A DNA stretch of 64,000 bases from CATQHW01 sp965215345 (GTDB lineage: Bacteria; Spirochaetota; Spirochaetia; SZUA-6; Bin103). This document shows, piece by piece, positions 1-8,906 of this stretch. The DNA lies in contig CBDCDL010000002.1 of NCBI GenBank assembly GCA_965215345.1, positions 3,596,001 through 3,660,000 of the forward strand, in the 5' to 3' direction. The notes under the pieces are model-generated. The model was not told the DNA's origin and did not search any database. It saw only the letters and a program-made list of their open reading frames with translations. Position 1 is the stretch's first letter, and every line of letters begins with the position of its first letter. The position numbers and the translations under genes are program-made.

Positions 1-361
1 AGTGGCGCTTGAAGTGACGGAATCTCATGAGCTCCGCCAGGTGACCGTACGTCTCGCGTGCGATCAGAGACTGACGGATACCGGGGACCTCGATAGTCAT
101 CTTCTCCAGCAGGTCGCTGTGCCAGCGGTCGGCCGACAGACGGTTTTCGAAGAACTGCGACACCCTGAGGAACAGGGTCTCCAGGGCGGTGTAGGTGTCG
201 TCCAGAACCTCGGCGATGACGATGGCGCTGGTCCGACCGCGCCCGAGCTTGGGCAACTCACGCTCACGGAAATCGCGGTAGTAGGAGTCGACGTCGTCCA
301 GCACCTCTCGCGCCTGCGCGAGATGGCCGCGCAGAACCGCTATCGACTCACTTTCGCTCAT
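1..361 (-). CDS. HepT-like ribonuclease toxin, partial at left edge
   Basis: The minus strand reads open from an ATG at 361 to the window edge (120 residues visible, C-terminus missing). It is mostly helical, with an acidic middle and a final visible 'RFRHFKRH' that fits the R-x4-6-H motif of HepT-family RNases. It overlaps the upstream nucleotidyltransferase gene by 14 bases, the standard order for an MNT/HepT toxin-antitoxin pair. In known pairs MNT AMPylates HepT near this motif and silences it; that role is inferred here from context. A plus-strand frame across the same bases has no recognisable content. Confidence 0.75.
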   Translation of the reverse strand, partial: MSESESIAVLRGHLAQAREVLDDVDSYYRDFRERELPKLGRGRTSAIVIAEVLDDTYTALETLFLRVSQFFENRLSADRWHSDLLEKMTIEVPGIRQSLIARETYGHLAELMRFRHFKRH

Positions 362-740
362 GGATCAGGCGACCCCGTTCACGGATGGATGCGGCATGGG
401 CCGGATACGCTCTCTCGAGTTGCACCAAGTCGAGTTCGAACCCGGTAAGTTCGCAGGCCTCCCCATAGAGCGCCAGAAAGTCTTCGGATGAGGCGATGCC
501 TTCGACCGCGATGTCGATGTCGGACCACTCCGAGAAGGCGCGCGGGTGCAAGAGTGATCCCCACTGGTAAATCCGTGTCGGCCGGTATTTGCCGACCGCC
601 AGATCGACGATGCGTTCGAAATCGTGGCGTGCAGCCTGCAGTCGCCTTTGGAGCGCTTCACGGCGCGTCTCTTCTCTGCGGCGCAGGAATCGCCGTGCCG
701 ATCCGTAGTCGAAGTCACTCACCGGCACGCAGTGTAGCAC
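348..740 (-). CDS. MNT-type nucleotidyltransferase antitoxin
   Basis: A 130-residue protein of the small nucleotidyltransferase (Pol beta-like) family. Gly61-Ser62 of 'GSLLHPRAFSEWSDIDIAV' and Asp74/Asp76 form the GS-x(n)-DxD metal site, and Asp104 in 'FELDLV' is the likely third carboxylate. Length and architecture match MntA-type antitoxins rather than larger tRNA or antibiotic nucleotidyltransferases. It runs directly into the HepT-like gene with a 14-base overlap, so the two are co-translated. Predicted role: AMPylation and neutralisation of the HepT toxin in the cytoplasm. The first codon is uncertain; a GTG five codons downstream is an alternative. Confidence 0.8.
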   Translation of the reverse strand: MLHCVPVSDFDYGSARRFLRRREETRREALQRRLQAARHDFERIVDLAVGKYRPTRIYQWGSLLHPRAFSEWSDIDIAVEGIASSEDFLALYGEACELTGFELDLVQLERAYPAHAASIRERGRLIHERK

Positions 741-749
741 TGCGCCCGG

Positions 750-1724
750 TCAGGCCCAGACTGCCAGCTCGCCGAACACGGACCGCAGGCGCTCGGCGTG
801 CTCCTCGGGGAGTTCCAGGCTCTCCATGCAGGCGACGTTGGCGTCGAGGTGCTGGAGGTTGGTGGTGCCGGTCAGCACCGAGTGGACGTCCGGATGGCGG
901 GCGGCGAAGCGGTAGCCGGCGGTGACGACCGAGTCGACGCTGCCGCCCACCAGCCATCCCAGCGGATCGTCGTCGTCCAGGGCGTCGTCGGCGATCGCCT
1001 CGTCCCGCTTCAGCTCGGCGATCAGCGCGCGGAGCTGGGCCGGCTGGGAGAGCTTGGAGCGCACCGCACTCATGCAGACCACGCCGGTGCCGTGCCGTCG
1101 CGCCAGCGGCAGCGCCCGCTTGGCCGCGAACTGGTTGAGGATGCCGTACTTGAGGGAGATCACGTCCCAGGAGTCGGGGTGGCGTTCGAGCGCCAGCGAC
1201 ACCGCCTCGTGCGCGGGGTCGACGATGTAGCGCTCGCTGATGCCGCGGTAGCGGATCTTGCCTTCGTCGCGGAGCCGGTCCAGCACCGGGATGAACCGCT
1301 CGGCCACTTCCTCGTACTGCTCGGGGCGGACGCCGTGCAGCTCCATGACGTCGATGACGTCGGTGCGCAGCCGCCGCAGGCTCGCTTCGACGCCGCGGGT
1401 GAGCGCCTCCGGGTCGGTCCGGATCGGCGCGTCGGCGCCGCCCATGCCGGCCGGCGACCAGCGCGGCGACGGCGCCCACTTGGTCAGCAACAGGTAGCGG
1501 TCGCGCGGCACGCCGGCCAGCGCCTCGCCGAGCAGCGCCTCGCTCTTGCCGTAGTTCTCGGAGGTGTCGAAGAGGTTGATGCCGTGGTCCAGGCAGCGGT
1601 GCACCAGGGCAGCGCGCTGCGGGCGCTCGGCCGCCTCCGGGGCGCCGAAGCCGCTGGGGCCGCCGGTGCCGAAGGAGACCAGCGAGACCGAAAGGCCGGT
1701 GCGGCCGAGCGTGCGGAACTCCAT
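750..1724 (-). CDS. Aldo/keto reductase
   Basis: A 324-residue TIM-barrel NAD(P)H oxidoreductase. The N-terminus 'RTLGRTGLSVS' is typical of the family. The catalytic tetrad is visible: Asp and Tyr in 'FDTSENYGKSE', Lys in 'LLTKW' and His in 'VMELHGV'. The C-terminal 'VLTGTTNLQHLDAN' is the cofactor-binding turn. The ATG at 1724 is preceded by a good GGGAGG ribosome site. It lies 23 bases downstream of the DapA-family gene on the same strand, so the two probably form an operon for a keto-sugar or keto-acid pathway. The substrate cannot be read from sequence. An overlapping longer frame upstream is shadow of the neighbour. Confidence 0.88.
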   Translation of the reverse strand: MEFRTLGRTGLSVSLVSFGTGGPSGFGAPEAAERPQRAALVHRCLDHGINLFDTSENYGKSEALLGEALAGVPRDRYLLLTKWAPSPRWSPAGMGGADAPIRTDPEALTRGVEASLRRLRTDVIDVMELHGVRPEQYEEVAERFIPVLDRLRDEGKIRYRGISERYIVDPAHEAVSLALERHPDSWDVISLKYGILNQFAAKRALPLARRHGTGVVCMSAVRSKLSQPAQLRALIAELKRDEAIADDALDDDDPLGWLVGGSVDSVVTAGYRFAARHPDVHSVLTGTTNLQHLDANVACMESLELPEEHAERLRSVFGELAVWA

Positions 1725-1747
1725 CCTCGCCTCCCTTCGGCCGGCGG

Positions 1748-2662
1748 TCAGACGCTGGTCATGCCGGCGTCCGCCGCGGCCTGATCCAGCAGCCGCATGT
1801 CGGCGTCGGACAGCGCCGAGATCGGCGCGCGCGTGCACCCGCCGGCCAGGCCCCGCTTGTTGGCCAGGTAGCGCAGCGCGGCGGCCGGCGTGGCGGCGGC
1901 GGCCGCGAACGCGCGCCGGATGCTGTTCACCTTGCGCTGAATCGCGCGCGCCTGCGCCAGGTCGCCGGCGCGGACGCTGTCGTACAGGCTGATGCATTCG
2001 CGGCCCAGCATCAGCGGCGAGATGCCGTAGTTGGCGTCGGCTCCCATCACCAGCGCCGGCAGCGCCCGCGGCTCCTGCCCGTTGGTCACGAAGAAGCCGT
2101 CCCGGCCGTCGGTGCGGTCGATCAGGTCGATCAGCTCCGTGATGTCCAGGCTGGACTGCTTGATGGTCACCACGTTGTCGAGCCGGCTGAGCTCCACCAG
2201 GAGCGACACCGACATGTTGATCGCGACCCGCGGCGGGTTGTTGTAGATCGTGATCGGCAGCTTGCTCTCCGCCGCGATGCGGCCGAAGTGCCACCGCAGG
2301 TCGTCGTCGCAGGGGCGCAGGTAGTGGGGGGGCGTCATCATCACGCCGTCCATGCCCGCGCGGGCGGCGGCGTCGCCGAGCTCGATCACGGTGTCGGTGC
2401 GTGCGTGCGCGGTGCCGGCGATCACCGTGCAGCGGCCGGCCGCCTCCTCGACTGCCACCTCGTACAGGCGGATGCGCTCCTGCTCGGTGAGCAGCGGGAA
2501 CTCCCCGAACGAGCCGGTGAGAGTGATGCCGTGGATGCCTTCGCCGATGAGGTAGGCGATGTTGGTGCGCATGCCCTGCTCGTCTATGCTGCCGTCGGCG
2601 TTGAACGGGGTCAGCAGGGGCATGATGTAGCCGCGCAGCGGCGCGGGACGGTCTGCGGACAT
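1748..2662 (-). CDS. Dihydrodipicolinate synthase/N-acetylneuraminate lyase family protein
   Basis: A 304-residue class I aldolase of the DapA/NanA family. 'LTGSFGEF' near residue 48 is the pyruvate-carboxylate loop, Tyr140 in 'ITIYNNPP' the catalytic tyrosine and Lys168 in 'TIKQSS' the Schiff-base lysine. All key residues are present, so an active pyruvate-dependent aldolase or dehydratase is expected. The start at 2662 is chosen because GAGGAG lies six bases upstream; a longer in-frame start adds a low-complexity leader. The setting, beside an aldo/keto reductase rather than lysine genes, points to sugar-acid or sialic-acid-type catabolism rather than lysine synthesis. Confidence 0.88.
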   Translation of the reverse strand: MSADRPAPLRGYIMPLLTPFNADGSIDEQGMRTNIAYLIGEGIHGITLTGSFGEFPLLTEQERIRLYEVAVEEAAGRCTVIAGTAHARTDTVIELGDAAARAGMDGVMMTPPHYLRPCDDDLRWHFGRIAAESKLPITIYNNPPRVAINMSVSLLVELSRLDNVVTIKQSSLDITELIDLIDRTDGRDGFFVTNGQEPRALPALVMGADANYGISPLMLGRECISLYDSVRAGDLAQARAIQRKVNSIRRAFAAAAATPAAALRYLANKRGLAGGCTRAPISALSDADMRLLDQAAADAGMTSV

Positions 2663-2775
2663 GGAACGCTCCTCGTACGTATTCACCCGAGCTTCGCGCA
2701 AAGCGCGCGCAGCGGCAAGATCCACGGGGACCCACGCTCTTGCGATGTCGTCACGCATGAACTACAATCAGCTAC

Positions 2776-3240
2776 GTGCTACGCGTGCTGATGGACGCAG
2801 ACTGCCTCATCAAGATCACTGCGGCGGGATACAAGGAGGACACCCTCAGTGCCTTTACGGTGGTCATCCCTGAGCCCGTTGTGAAGGAAGTTGTTGCCCA
2901 AGGCTCGGGCCGGGCCGCATCGGAGCTGATTGCCAAGAACATCGAGGCGCGTCGCATAGAGGTCCACGCGGTCGCTGCCGAGTCAGGAGACGGCGCCCTG
3001 GCGATCTCCTTTCGCGCCGGAGGCTTCGACTGCGTGGGAACGGACGACCGACGCCTGATCAGTCGTCTGACGACGCTGGGGATACCCTGCGTGGTGCCCG
3101 GTCTTCTGCTCTACGAGCTGGCCAGACTGGGTCAGCTATCGCGCCACGAGGCCGAGCGATTGCTCCAGCGTCTTCAACCGTCCATCAGCAGCGACGAGTA
3201 TCAGATCGTTCGTCATTTACTGGGAGGACTTGAACGATGA
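2776..3240 (+). CDS. PIN-domain toxin (VapC-like)
   Basis: A 154-residue protein starting with GTG. Asp7 in 'VLMDADCLIK', Glu33/Glu38 in 'IPEPVVKEVV' and Asp90/Asp91 in 'GTDDRRLI' fit the acidic quartet of PIN RNases. The C-terminal half carries the 'LTTLGIPCVVPGLLL' strand and an 'SRHEAERLLQRL' helix seen in prokaryotic PIN toxins. It ends in a 4-base overlap with the next gene, a small DNA-binding-like protein, so a toxin-first toxin-antitoxin pair is inferred. It faces away from the DapA-family gene; the 113 bases between must hold both promoters. Confidence 0.78.
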   Translation: MLRVLMDADCLIKITAAGYKEDTLSAFTVVIPEPVVKEVVAQGSGRAASELIAKNIEARRIEVHAVAAESGDGALAISFRAGGFDCVGTDDRRLISRLTTLGIPCVVPGLLLYELARLGQLSRHEAERLLQRLQPSISSDEYQIVRHLLGGLER

Positions 3241-3527
3241 GTGTTCGCAGCATACGGATCTCGGAGGACATCGAGACAGCGATCCGGTATGTCGCCGAGC
3301 GGGAACACGCTGAGCAGGCGCAGTCGTTGCGCAAGCTGGCGCGTATGGGTTTTGAGGCGTACATCGCCGCCCAATACCGGGCGGGGGAGGTCAGCCTGCG
3401 GCAAGCCGCCGGTCTGCTGGGAGTCACATTGTGGGAGGCTCTCGACCGACTTGCTGCGCTGGGCGCAACCGGCAACGCGAGCGCAGAGTCTGTGTTGAAG
3501 GGGTTGGATGTCCTGGAGCCATCGTAG
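3237..3527 (+). CDS. UPF0175-like antitoxin
   Basis: A 96-residue protein overlapping the PIN gene by four bases (ATGA). The N-terminus 'SVRSIRISEDIETAIRYVA' resembles a ribbon-helix-helix segment. The C-terminal half, 'GEVSLRQAAGLLGVTLWEAL', is the helix-turn-helix-like signature of UPF0175 antitoxins, which pair with PIN-domain proteins. The predicted role is binding the PIN toxin and autoregulating the operon. No defect is visible, in contrast to other toxin-antitoxin loci in this window. Confidence 0.72.
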   Translation: MSVRSIRISEDIETAIRYVAEREHAEQAQSLRKLARMGFEAYIAAQYRAGEVSLRQAAGLLGVTLWEALDRLAALGATGNASAESVLKGLDVLEPS

Positions 3528-3565
3528 TCACGAAGTTCCACCCGCGCGTTGCTGTCAGTGCACAC

Positions 3566-5701
3566 ATGATTGAATCACAAGGACGCTATCGTGCCGCCGT
3601 GGACATCGGCGGCACCTTCACCGATCTGCTGGTCCTGGACGAGGAGCGGCAGCGCTGCCACGTGGGTAAGGTGCTGACCACCGTGCCCGACCCGTCGGCT
3701 GGCGTGCTGCAGGGGATCGCTGCCCTGCTGGAGGCGAGCGGGGTCGCGCCGGCGGCGGTCGGCGGCGTCATTCACGGCACCACGCTGGTGACCAACGCCC
3801 TGATCGAGCGGCGCGGCGCGCGCACCGCGCTGCTCACCACGGCCGGCTTCCGCGACGCCCTGGAGATCGGCACCGAGGGCCGCTACGACATCTACGACCT
3901 GGGTCTGATCAAGCCGGCGCCGCTGGTAGAGCGGCGGTTGCGCTTCGAGGTCCCGGAACGGATGAACGCGGCCGGTGAAACGCTACGGCCCCTGGACCCG
4001 GCGGCACTGGAACCGATCTGCGACGCGCTGCGGGAGGAGGGCATCGAGACGGTGGCGGTGTGCTACCTGCACGCCTACGCCAACCCTGCGCACGAGGTCG
4101 CAACCGCGGAGCTTCTGCAGGAGCAGCTGCCGCGCCTGCCGGTTACCCTGTCGCACCGGGTCGCGCCGGCCTTGCGCGAGTACCAGCGTGCCTCCACGGC
4201 GGTCGCCAACGCTTACGTGCAGCCGCTCGCCGCCGGCTACCTGCGCGGGCTCGAGGAAGGGCTGCGCCGCGCCGGCGTCGCTGCACCGGTGCACATCATG
4301 CTGTCCACCGGCGGCACCGCCACCGTGGAGACCGCGGCCGACGTGCCCATCCGCCTGGTGGAGTCGGGGCCGGCCGGAGGCGCGCTGGCCGGCGCCTGGT
4401 GGGGCCGCTTCACCGGACACCACGACGTGCTGGCGTTCGACATGGGCGGCACCACGGCCAAGGCGGTGTTCACCGAGCACGGCGAGTTCGTGGTGACCGC
4501 CGAGTCGGAGGTGGCGCGCGTGCACCGCTTCAAGCGCGGCAGCGGGCTGCCGCTGCTGATGCCCACCATGCAGATGATCGAGATCGGCGCCGGCGGCGGC
4601 AGCATCGCGCGGCTGGGCGACCTGGGACTGCCGGCCGTGGGGCCGCAGAGCGCCGGCTCGGAGCCGGGGCCCGCCTGCTACGGCCGCGGCGGGCGCGAGC
4701 CCACGGTCACGGACGCCGACCTGCTGCTGGGGTATCTCGATCCGCACGCCTTCGCCGGCGGCACCATGACGCTGGACGTGGACGCCGCCCGGGCAGCCCT
4801 TGCGGAGCTGGCGTCGAACCTGCGGATCGATGAGCAACGGGCAGCCTGGGGCATCCACGACCTGGTCAACGAGAACATGGCCGCCGCCGCCCGCGTGCAC
4901 GCGGCCGAGCGCGGCCTGGACACGCGGCGCTACGCGCTGGTGGCGACCGGCGGCGCCGGCCCGCTGCACGCCTGCGGCGTCGCGCGGCGCCTGCGGCTCG
5001 ACACGGTGGTGATCCCGCCGCTGGCCGGCGTCGGATCGGCGTTCGGCCTGCTGCTGGCGCCGCTCTCCTTCGACATCACGCGCAGCTACGTGGCGCGGCT
5101 CGACCGGATCGAGTGCTCGACGCTGGAGGCGATCCTGGACGAGCTGGAGCGGGAGGGCCGGGCGCGGGTGAGCGACGCGGGGGTGGCGGACGAGGAGATC
5201 ACCGTGCAGCGATCGGCGGACATGCGCTACGCGGGGCAGGGCTACGAGATCCGGGTGGAGGTGCCGCTCGGTGTGCCGGACGCCGGACTGCTGGACGGTG
5301 TGCGGCGGAGCTTCGAGCGGGCCTACACGGCGTTCTACGGGCAACTCTGCGACGGCGTACCGATAGAGGCCGTGAACTGGCGGGTCTCGGTGGAGGGGCC
5401 GCGTCCGGACCTGGGGCAGGTGCCGGAGCGCATGGCGGCGCACGGTGCGGCGGCCGATGTGCCCGACGACGGTCCCGCGGGGCCGCCCCGCCGTGAGGCG
5501 CTGTTCGGCGCTGACGGTGGCTTCGTGTCCACGCCGGTCCATCAGCGACACCTGCTGGCGGCGAACTTCGCCGCCGAGGGGCCGGCCATCATCGAGGAGG
5601 CGGAATCCACCACCGTGGTGCCGCCGGGCTGGAGCGTCGTCCGCGGCGCGGGTGGCTGCCTGCTGCTGCGCTCGGCGCGGGCTCCGGGAGGCGCGTCATG
5701 A
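3566..5701 (+). CDS. Hydantoinase/oxoprolinase family protein, HyuA-like subunit
   Basis: A 711-residue ATP-dependent hydantoinase A/5-oxoprolinase subunit. 'AAVDIGGTFTDLLVLD' (residues 10-25) opens the actin-like N-terminal domain and 'FDMGGTTAKAVF' near residue 291 is the second phosphate-binding turn. 'ATGGAGPLHACGVARRL' and 'PLAGVGSAFGLLLAP' are family-typical C-domain segments. The start at 3566 is chosen because the protein then begins as homologues do; no strong ribosome site is seen. The gene overlaps HyuB by four bases, so the two form the usual heteromeric enzyme. Known members open cyclic amides (hydantoins, oxoproline) or carboxylate ketones using ATP. The substrate here is unknown. 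Confidence 0.9.
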   Translation: MIESQGRYRAAVDIGGTFTDLLVLDEERQRCHVGKVLTTVPDPSAGVLQGIAALLEASGVAPAAVGGVIHGTTLVTNALIERRGARTALLTTAGFRDALEIGTEGRYDIYDLGLIKPAPLVERRLRFEVPERMNAAGETLRPLDPAALEPICDALREEGIETVAVCYLHAYANPAHEVATAELLQEQLPRLPVTLSHRVAPALREYQRASTAVANAYVQPLAAGYLRGLEEGLRRAGVAAPVHIMLSTGGTATVETAADVPIRLVESGPAGGALAGAWWGRFTGHHDVLAFDMGGTTAKAVFTEHGEFVVTAESEVARVHRFKRGSGLPLLMPTMQMIEIGAGGGSIARLGDLGLPAVGPQSAGSEPGPACYGRGGREPTVTDADLLLGYLDPHAFAGGTMTLDVDAARAALAELASNLRIDEQRAAWGIHDLVNENMAAAARVHAAERGLDTRRYALVATGGAGPLHACGVARRLRLDTVVIPPLAGVGSAFGLLLAPLSFDITRSYVARLDRIECSTLEAILDELEREGRARVSDAGVADEEITVQRSADMRYAGQGYEIRVEVPLGVPDAGLLDGVRRSFERAYTAFYGQLCDGVPIEAVNWRVSVEGPRPDLGQVPERMAAHGAAADVPDDGPAGPPRREALFGADGGFVSTPVHQRHLLAANFAAEGPAIIEEAESTTVVPPGWSVVRGAGGCLLLRSARAPGGAS

Positions 5702-7452
5702 TCGATCCGATCACCCTGGAGGTGCTGCGCAACCGGCTGATCTCCATCGTCGACGAGCAGGCGGCAGCCCTGATCCACGCCTCCTTCACCACCGTGGTGC
5801 GCGAGGCGGGCGACCTGTCCGCCGGCGTGTTCGACGCCCGCGGGCGCATGCTGGCGCAGGCGGTCACCGGCACCCCCGGCCACATCAACACCATGGCCAA
5901 CTGCGTGCGCGACTACGTCGTGCCCCGCCATCCGCTGGCGTCCCTGAGTCCCGGCGACACCCTGATCACCAACGACCCGTGGGCCGCCTCCGGCCACCTG
6001 TTCGACTTCACGGTGGTCACGCCGGTATTCCACCGTGGCCGCGGCGTCGGCTGGTTCGCCAACACCTGCCACGCCACCGACATCGGCGGCCTGAGCATGG
6101 GCGCGGACGCCACCGAGGTGTTCGAGGAGGGGCTGGCCGTGCCGCTGCTGAAGCTGTTCCGCGGCGGCGAGCCCAACGGCGAGTTGCTGGACATCGTGCG
6201 CGCCAACGTCCGCATGCCGGACATGGTGATCGGCGATCTCTACGCCCAGCACACCGGCAACCTGGTCGGGGCGCGCAAGCTCGTGGAGATGCTCGACGAG
6301 TACGGGCTTGAAGACCTGGAAGCCGTGGGCGAGGCGATCCTCGACCGGACCGAGGACGCGGTGCGCGCGGCGATCCGGGAGATCCCCGACGGCACCTACC
6401 GCAGCGCCGTGGCCATCGACGGCTTCGACGATCCGCTGCGGATCGAGTGCAGCGTGCACGTGACCGGCGACGCGGTCTCCATCGATTACGCCGGCAGCTC
6501 GCCGCAGGTGGAGCGCGGCATCAACGTGGTCATGAACTACACGCACGCCTACTCCACCTACACGGTGATGACGGTGGTGGCGCCGACGATCCCCAACAAC
6601 GAGGGCGCCTTCCGGCCGATGACCATCACCGCGCCTGCCGGATCGATCCTCAACTGCCGCCGGCCCGCCGCGGTAGCCGCCCGCCACCTGATCGGGCACT
6701 TCGTGTCGCAGCCGATCCTGACCGCCCTGGGACAGGCGGTCCCCGACCGGGTGATGGCCGAGGGCTCGGCCGGCCTCTGGAACACCATGCTGGAAGGCCG
6801 GACCGGCCGGGACGGCGAGCTGTTCGCCTACATCTTCTTTTCTGCCGGCGGCATGGGCGCCAGGGCGCACCGCGACGGCCTGTCGGCGACGGCGTTTCCG
6901 TCGGGCATCACCGGCGTGCCGGCCGAGGCGATCGAGGCGGTGGCGCCGGTGCTGATGCACCGCCGCTCGCTGATCCCTGACTCCGGCGGCCCCGGCCGGT
7001 TTCGCGGCGGGCTGGGGCAGGAGATGGAGCTTGAAGTGGTCACCGGCTTTCCGGCCGTCCACTCGCCGATGTACGACCGCACGCGCACTCCGGCGCACGG
7101 CTTCGCCGGCGGCGAGGCGGGCAGCGTCGGAGAGGTCGTGCACAGCGACGGCCGCGCGCTGCACGCGAAGCGGCGCTACACGCTGCGGCCGGGGGACCGG
7201 TTCATCCTGCGCCTGCCGGGAGGCGGCGGCTACCACCCGCCCTGGCGGCGCGACCCGGCGGCGGTGGCCGAGGACGTACGGCAGGGATACGTGTCGGTGC
7301 AGGCCGCGGCGGAGCGCTACGGCGTGGTGATCGATTCCGCGACCGGCGCCGTCGACCACGCCGCCAGCGCGGCCCGGCGCCGCGCTCTCGCCACCGGCGG
7401 TGACGGGGGCGACACGTACCCCGCGCCGCACTATGGTCAGGTCCATGAGTGA
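5698..7452 (+). CDS. Hydantoinase B/oxoprolinase family protein, HyuB-like subunit
   Basis: A 584-residue partner of the preceding gene, joined by an ATGA overlap. Family segments are 'DPITLEVLRNRLISIVDEQ' at the start, 'HINTMANCVRDYV', 'LITNDPWAASGHLFDFTVV' and 'GWFANTCHATDIGG', which holds the conserved metal-associated His and Asp. Length is normal and no lesion is seen. It ends with an 8-base overlap into a cupin gene, so three proteins are co-translated. HyuB-type subunits carry the hydrolytic or carboxylating site; the real substrate is not deducible. Confidence 0.9.
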   Translation: MIDPITLEVLRNRLISIVDEQAAALIHASFTTVVREAGDLSAGVFDARGRMLAQAVTGTPGHINTMANCVRDYVVPRHPLASLSPGDTLITNDPWAASGHLFDFTVVTPVFHRGRGVGWFANTCHATDIGGLSMGADATEVFEEGLAVPLLKLFRGGEPNGELLDIVRANVRMPDMVIGDLYAQHTGNLVGARKLVEMLDEYGLEDLEAVGEAILDRTEDAVRAAIREIPDGTYRSAVAIDGFDDPLRIECSVHVTGDAVSIDYAGSSPQVERGINVVMNYTHAYSTYTVMTVVAPTIPNNEGAFRPMTITAPAGSILNCRRPAAVAARHLIGHFVSQPILTALGQAVPDRVMAEGSAGLWNTMLEGRTGRDGELFAYIFFSAGGMGARAHRDGLSATAFPSGITGVPAEAIEAVAPVLMHRRSLIPDSGGPGRFRGGLGQEMELEVVTGFPAVHSPMYDRTRTPAHGFAGGEAGSVGEVVHSDGRALHAKRRYTLRPGDRFILRLPGGGGYHPPWRRDPAAVAEDVRQGYVSVQAAAERYGVVIDSATGAVDHAASAARRRALATGGDGGDTYPAPHYGQVHE

Positions 7453-7849
7453 GGGTCGGTTCTTTGCGCGCGACGAGGTGGAGCGCGAAACGATGGAGGG
7501 GTTCGAGCTCGGCTGGTACAGCCGTCCTGCGACCACCAAGGCCGGGCAACTCGTGGTCATCGAGGTGAAGCTCGAGCCCGGCGGGGGCCACGACTTCCAC
7601 CGCCATCCCAACCAGGAAGAGGTGATCTACGTCCTGGACGGCGAGATCGAGCAGTGGGTCGACCGTCGCAGCCGCACGCTGCGGGCCGGCGACTCGGCGT
7701 TCATCCCGGCCGCCATGGTGCACGCATCGTTCAACGTGTCGGGATCAGCAGCTCGGGTGCTGGCCATCCTCGCCCCCTGCATCGGCGACGAGGGGTACGA
7801 GCTGGAGGAGGCGCACGAGCAGGCCCCCTGGAGCGGGCTGCGCTCCTGA
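7445..7849 (+). CDS. Small cupin-domain protein
   Basis: A 134-residue single cupin. Motif 1 is 'GHDFHRHPNQEEVIYVLDG', with two His and one Glu as metal ligands, and motif 2 is 'GDSAFIPAAMVHASFN' with the fourth His. The ATG at 7445 overlaps the end of HyuB by eight bases and is preferred to in-frame starts further inside HyuB. Cupins of this size act as small-molecule isomerases, dioxygenases or ligand sensors. Here it most likely helps process the HyuAB substrate or product. It converges on the dehydrogenase gene with a 16-base gap. Confidence 0.85.
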   Translation: MSEGRFFARDEVERETMEGFELGWYSRPATTKAGQLVVIEVKLEPGGGHDFHRHPNQEEVIYVLDGEIEQWVDRRSRTLRAGDSAFIPAAMVHASFNVSGSAARVLAILAPCIGDEGYELEEAHEQAPWSGLRS

Positions 7850-7865
7850 GCCGAGGCGTCGGGCC

Positions 7866-8906
7866 TCAGCGAGGCCTGAAGCGGGCGATCACGTCGTCGG
7901 CAAAGGCGTGGTTGGCGTCGCGCGTCCGGCCTGCGGCGTGCGGCGTGTGCACGACGTTGTGGCGGCCGATCAGGGGTGAGTCGAGCGGCACCGGCTCCGC
8001 GTCGAACACGTCGGCGGCCAGCGCCAGCTCGTCGTTCAGCACGCGGCGGTACAGGGCCCGCGCGTCGCAGATCGCGGCGCGGGTGACCTGCACCACCAAG
8101 CCGTGCATGGGCAGGGCGTCGATCAACTCCGCGGTGATCAGGCCGCGGGTCGATTCGGTGAGCGGCACCATGGGCGCGAAGATCTGCGCGTCGGCGACCA
8201 GCTCCTCGACATGGAACCGGCGCGCGGCGCGCGCCGCCGCAAACGAGGCGTCGGGCGCGAACGGGTCCCAGACCGCCACGTCGGCGCCCAGCGCCGCGCA
8301 CCAGGAGGCGTAGCGGGCGCCGATGTTGCCCATGCCGACCACGCGCACCCGCTTGCCGGCGACGGTGCCGTTGCAGAACCGCGGGTCGTCGCAGAACTGG
8401 GCGCCGCGCACGCGGCCGGCTCCGGCTTCCGGCGAGTAGTCCCACGGCGCCTGGCTGGTCTGCATGGCGGTGTGGTTCTGCGGGATCCGGCGCAGCCCGC
8501 AGATGGTCAGCGCCAGGGCATACTCGGCCACCGTCTGGCCCCAGTACACGTCCGCGCGGTGCGGGATGAAGCGCACGCCGCGCGCCTCGGCGGCCGCGAC
8601 CGCCTCCTCGGAGCCGTCGCTCCGGTTGAGGTAGCACTCCTCCAGAGCGGCGAAGGGGTCCAGGTCGTGCGCGCGGAGTTGGAACCCCAGCAGCACCAGC
8701 CGCTGCACCGAACCGGGATCCCGCACCAAGCGCTCCGGGCCGGCATCCTCCGCCTCGGTCCGGATCAACTCGCACCCGCCGTTTTCCGCCCAGCGGCGCT
8801 GCCAGTGATCGGCCGTGTAGGGCCAACTAACCTCGAACTGCCGGTGCACGCAGATCACGGAGCGCACGCCGGCGGCGCCGGCTCCGTCCGGCCGCGGAGG
8901 CCTCAT
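7866..8906 (-). CDS. D-isomer-specific 2-hydroxyacid dehydrogenase
   Basis: A 346-residue NAD-dependent dehydrogenase. The nucleotide fold is marked by 'VVGMGNIGARYASWCAALG' with the following Asp of 'VWDP'. The catalytic Arg is in 'QVTRAAI', the acidic residue near 'DVFDAEPVP' and the His in 'VHTPHAAG'. The Arg motif is unusual: 'VTRA' where relatives have a Ser/Asn-Arg-Gly. The N-terminal substrate domain is longer than average. It overlaps the permease gene upstream by four bases (ATGA), making it the last gene of a sugar-transport operon. It may oxidise or reduce a hydroxyacid derived from the imported sugar. Confidence 0.85.
   Translation of the reverse strand: MRPPRPDGAGAAGVRSVICVHRQFEVSWPYTADHWQRRWAENGGCELIRTEAEDAGPERLVRDPGSVQRLVLLGFQLRAHDLDPFAALEECYLNRSDGSEEAVAAAEARGVRFIPHRADVYWGQTVAEYALALTICGLRRIPQNHTAMQTSQAPWDYSPEAGAGRVRGAQFCDDPRFCNGTVAGKRVRVVGMGNIGARYASWCAALGADVAVWDPFAPDASFAAARAARRFHVEELVADAQIFAPMVPLTESTRGLITAELIDALPMHGLVVQVTRAAICDARALYRRVLNDELALAADVFDAEPVPLDSPLIGRHNVVHTPHAAGRTRDANHAFADDVIARFRPR

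Noticed and set aside
2..448. Plus-strand open frame of 148 codons at the left edge
   Set aside because: It is antisense to the HepT/MNT pair, whose protein motifs are recognisable.
1748..2758. Longer start for the DapA-family gene
   Set aside because: The added 32 residues are not family-like and a good ribosome site precedes the ATG at 2662.
3983..5551. Long minus-strand open frame of 522 codons
   Set aside because: Pure antisense of HyuA with Arg/His/Pro-rich composition typical of GC-rich shadows.
5542..7611. Minus-strand open frame of 689 codons
   Set aside because: Antisense of HyuB; no family motif.
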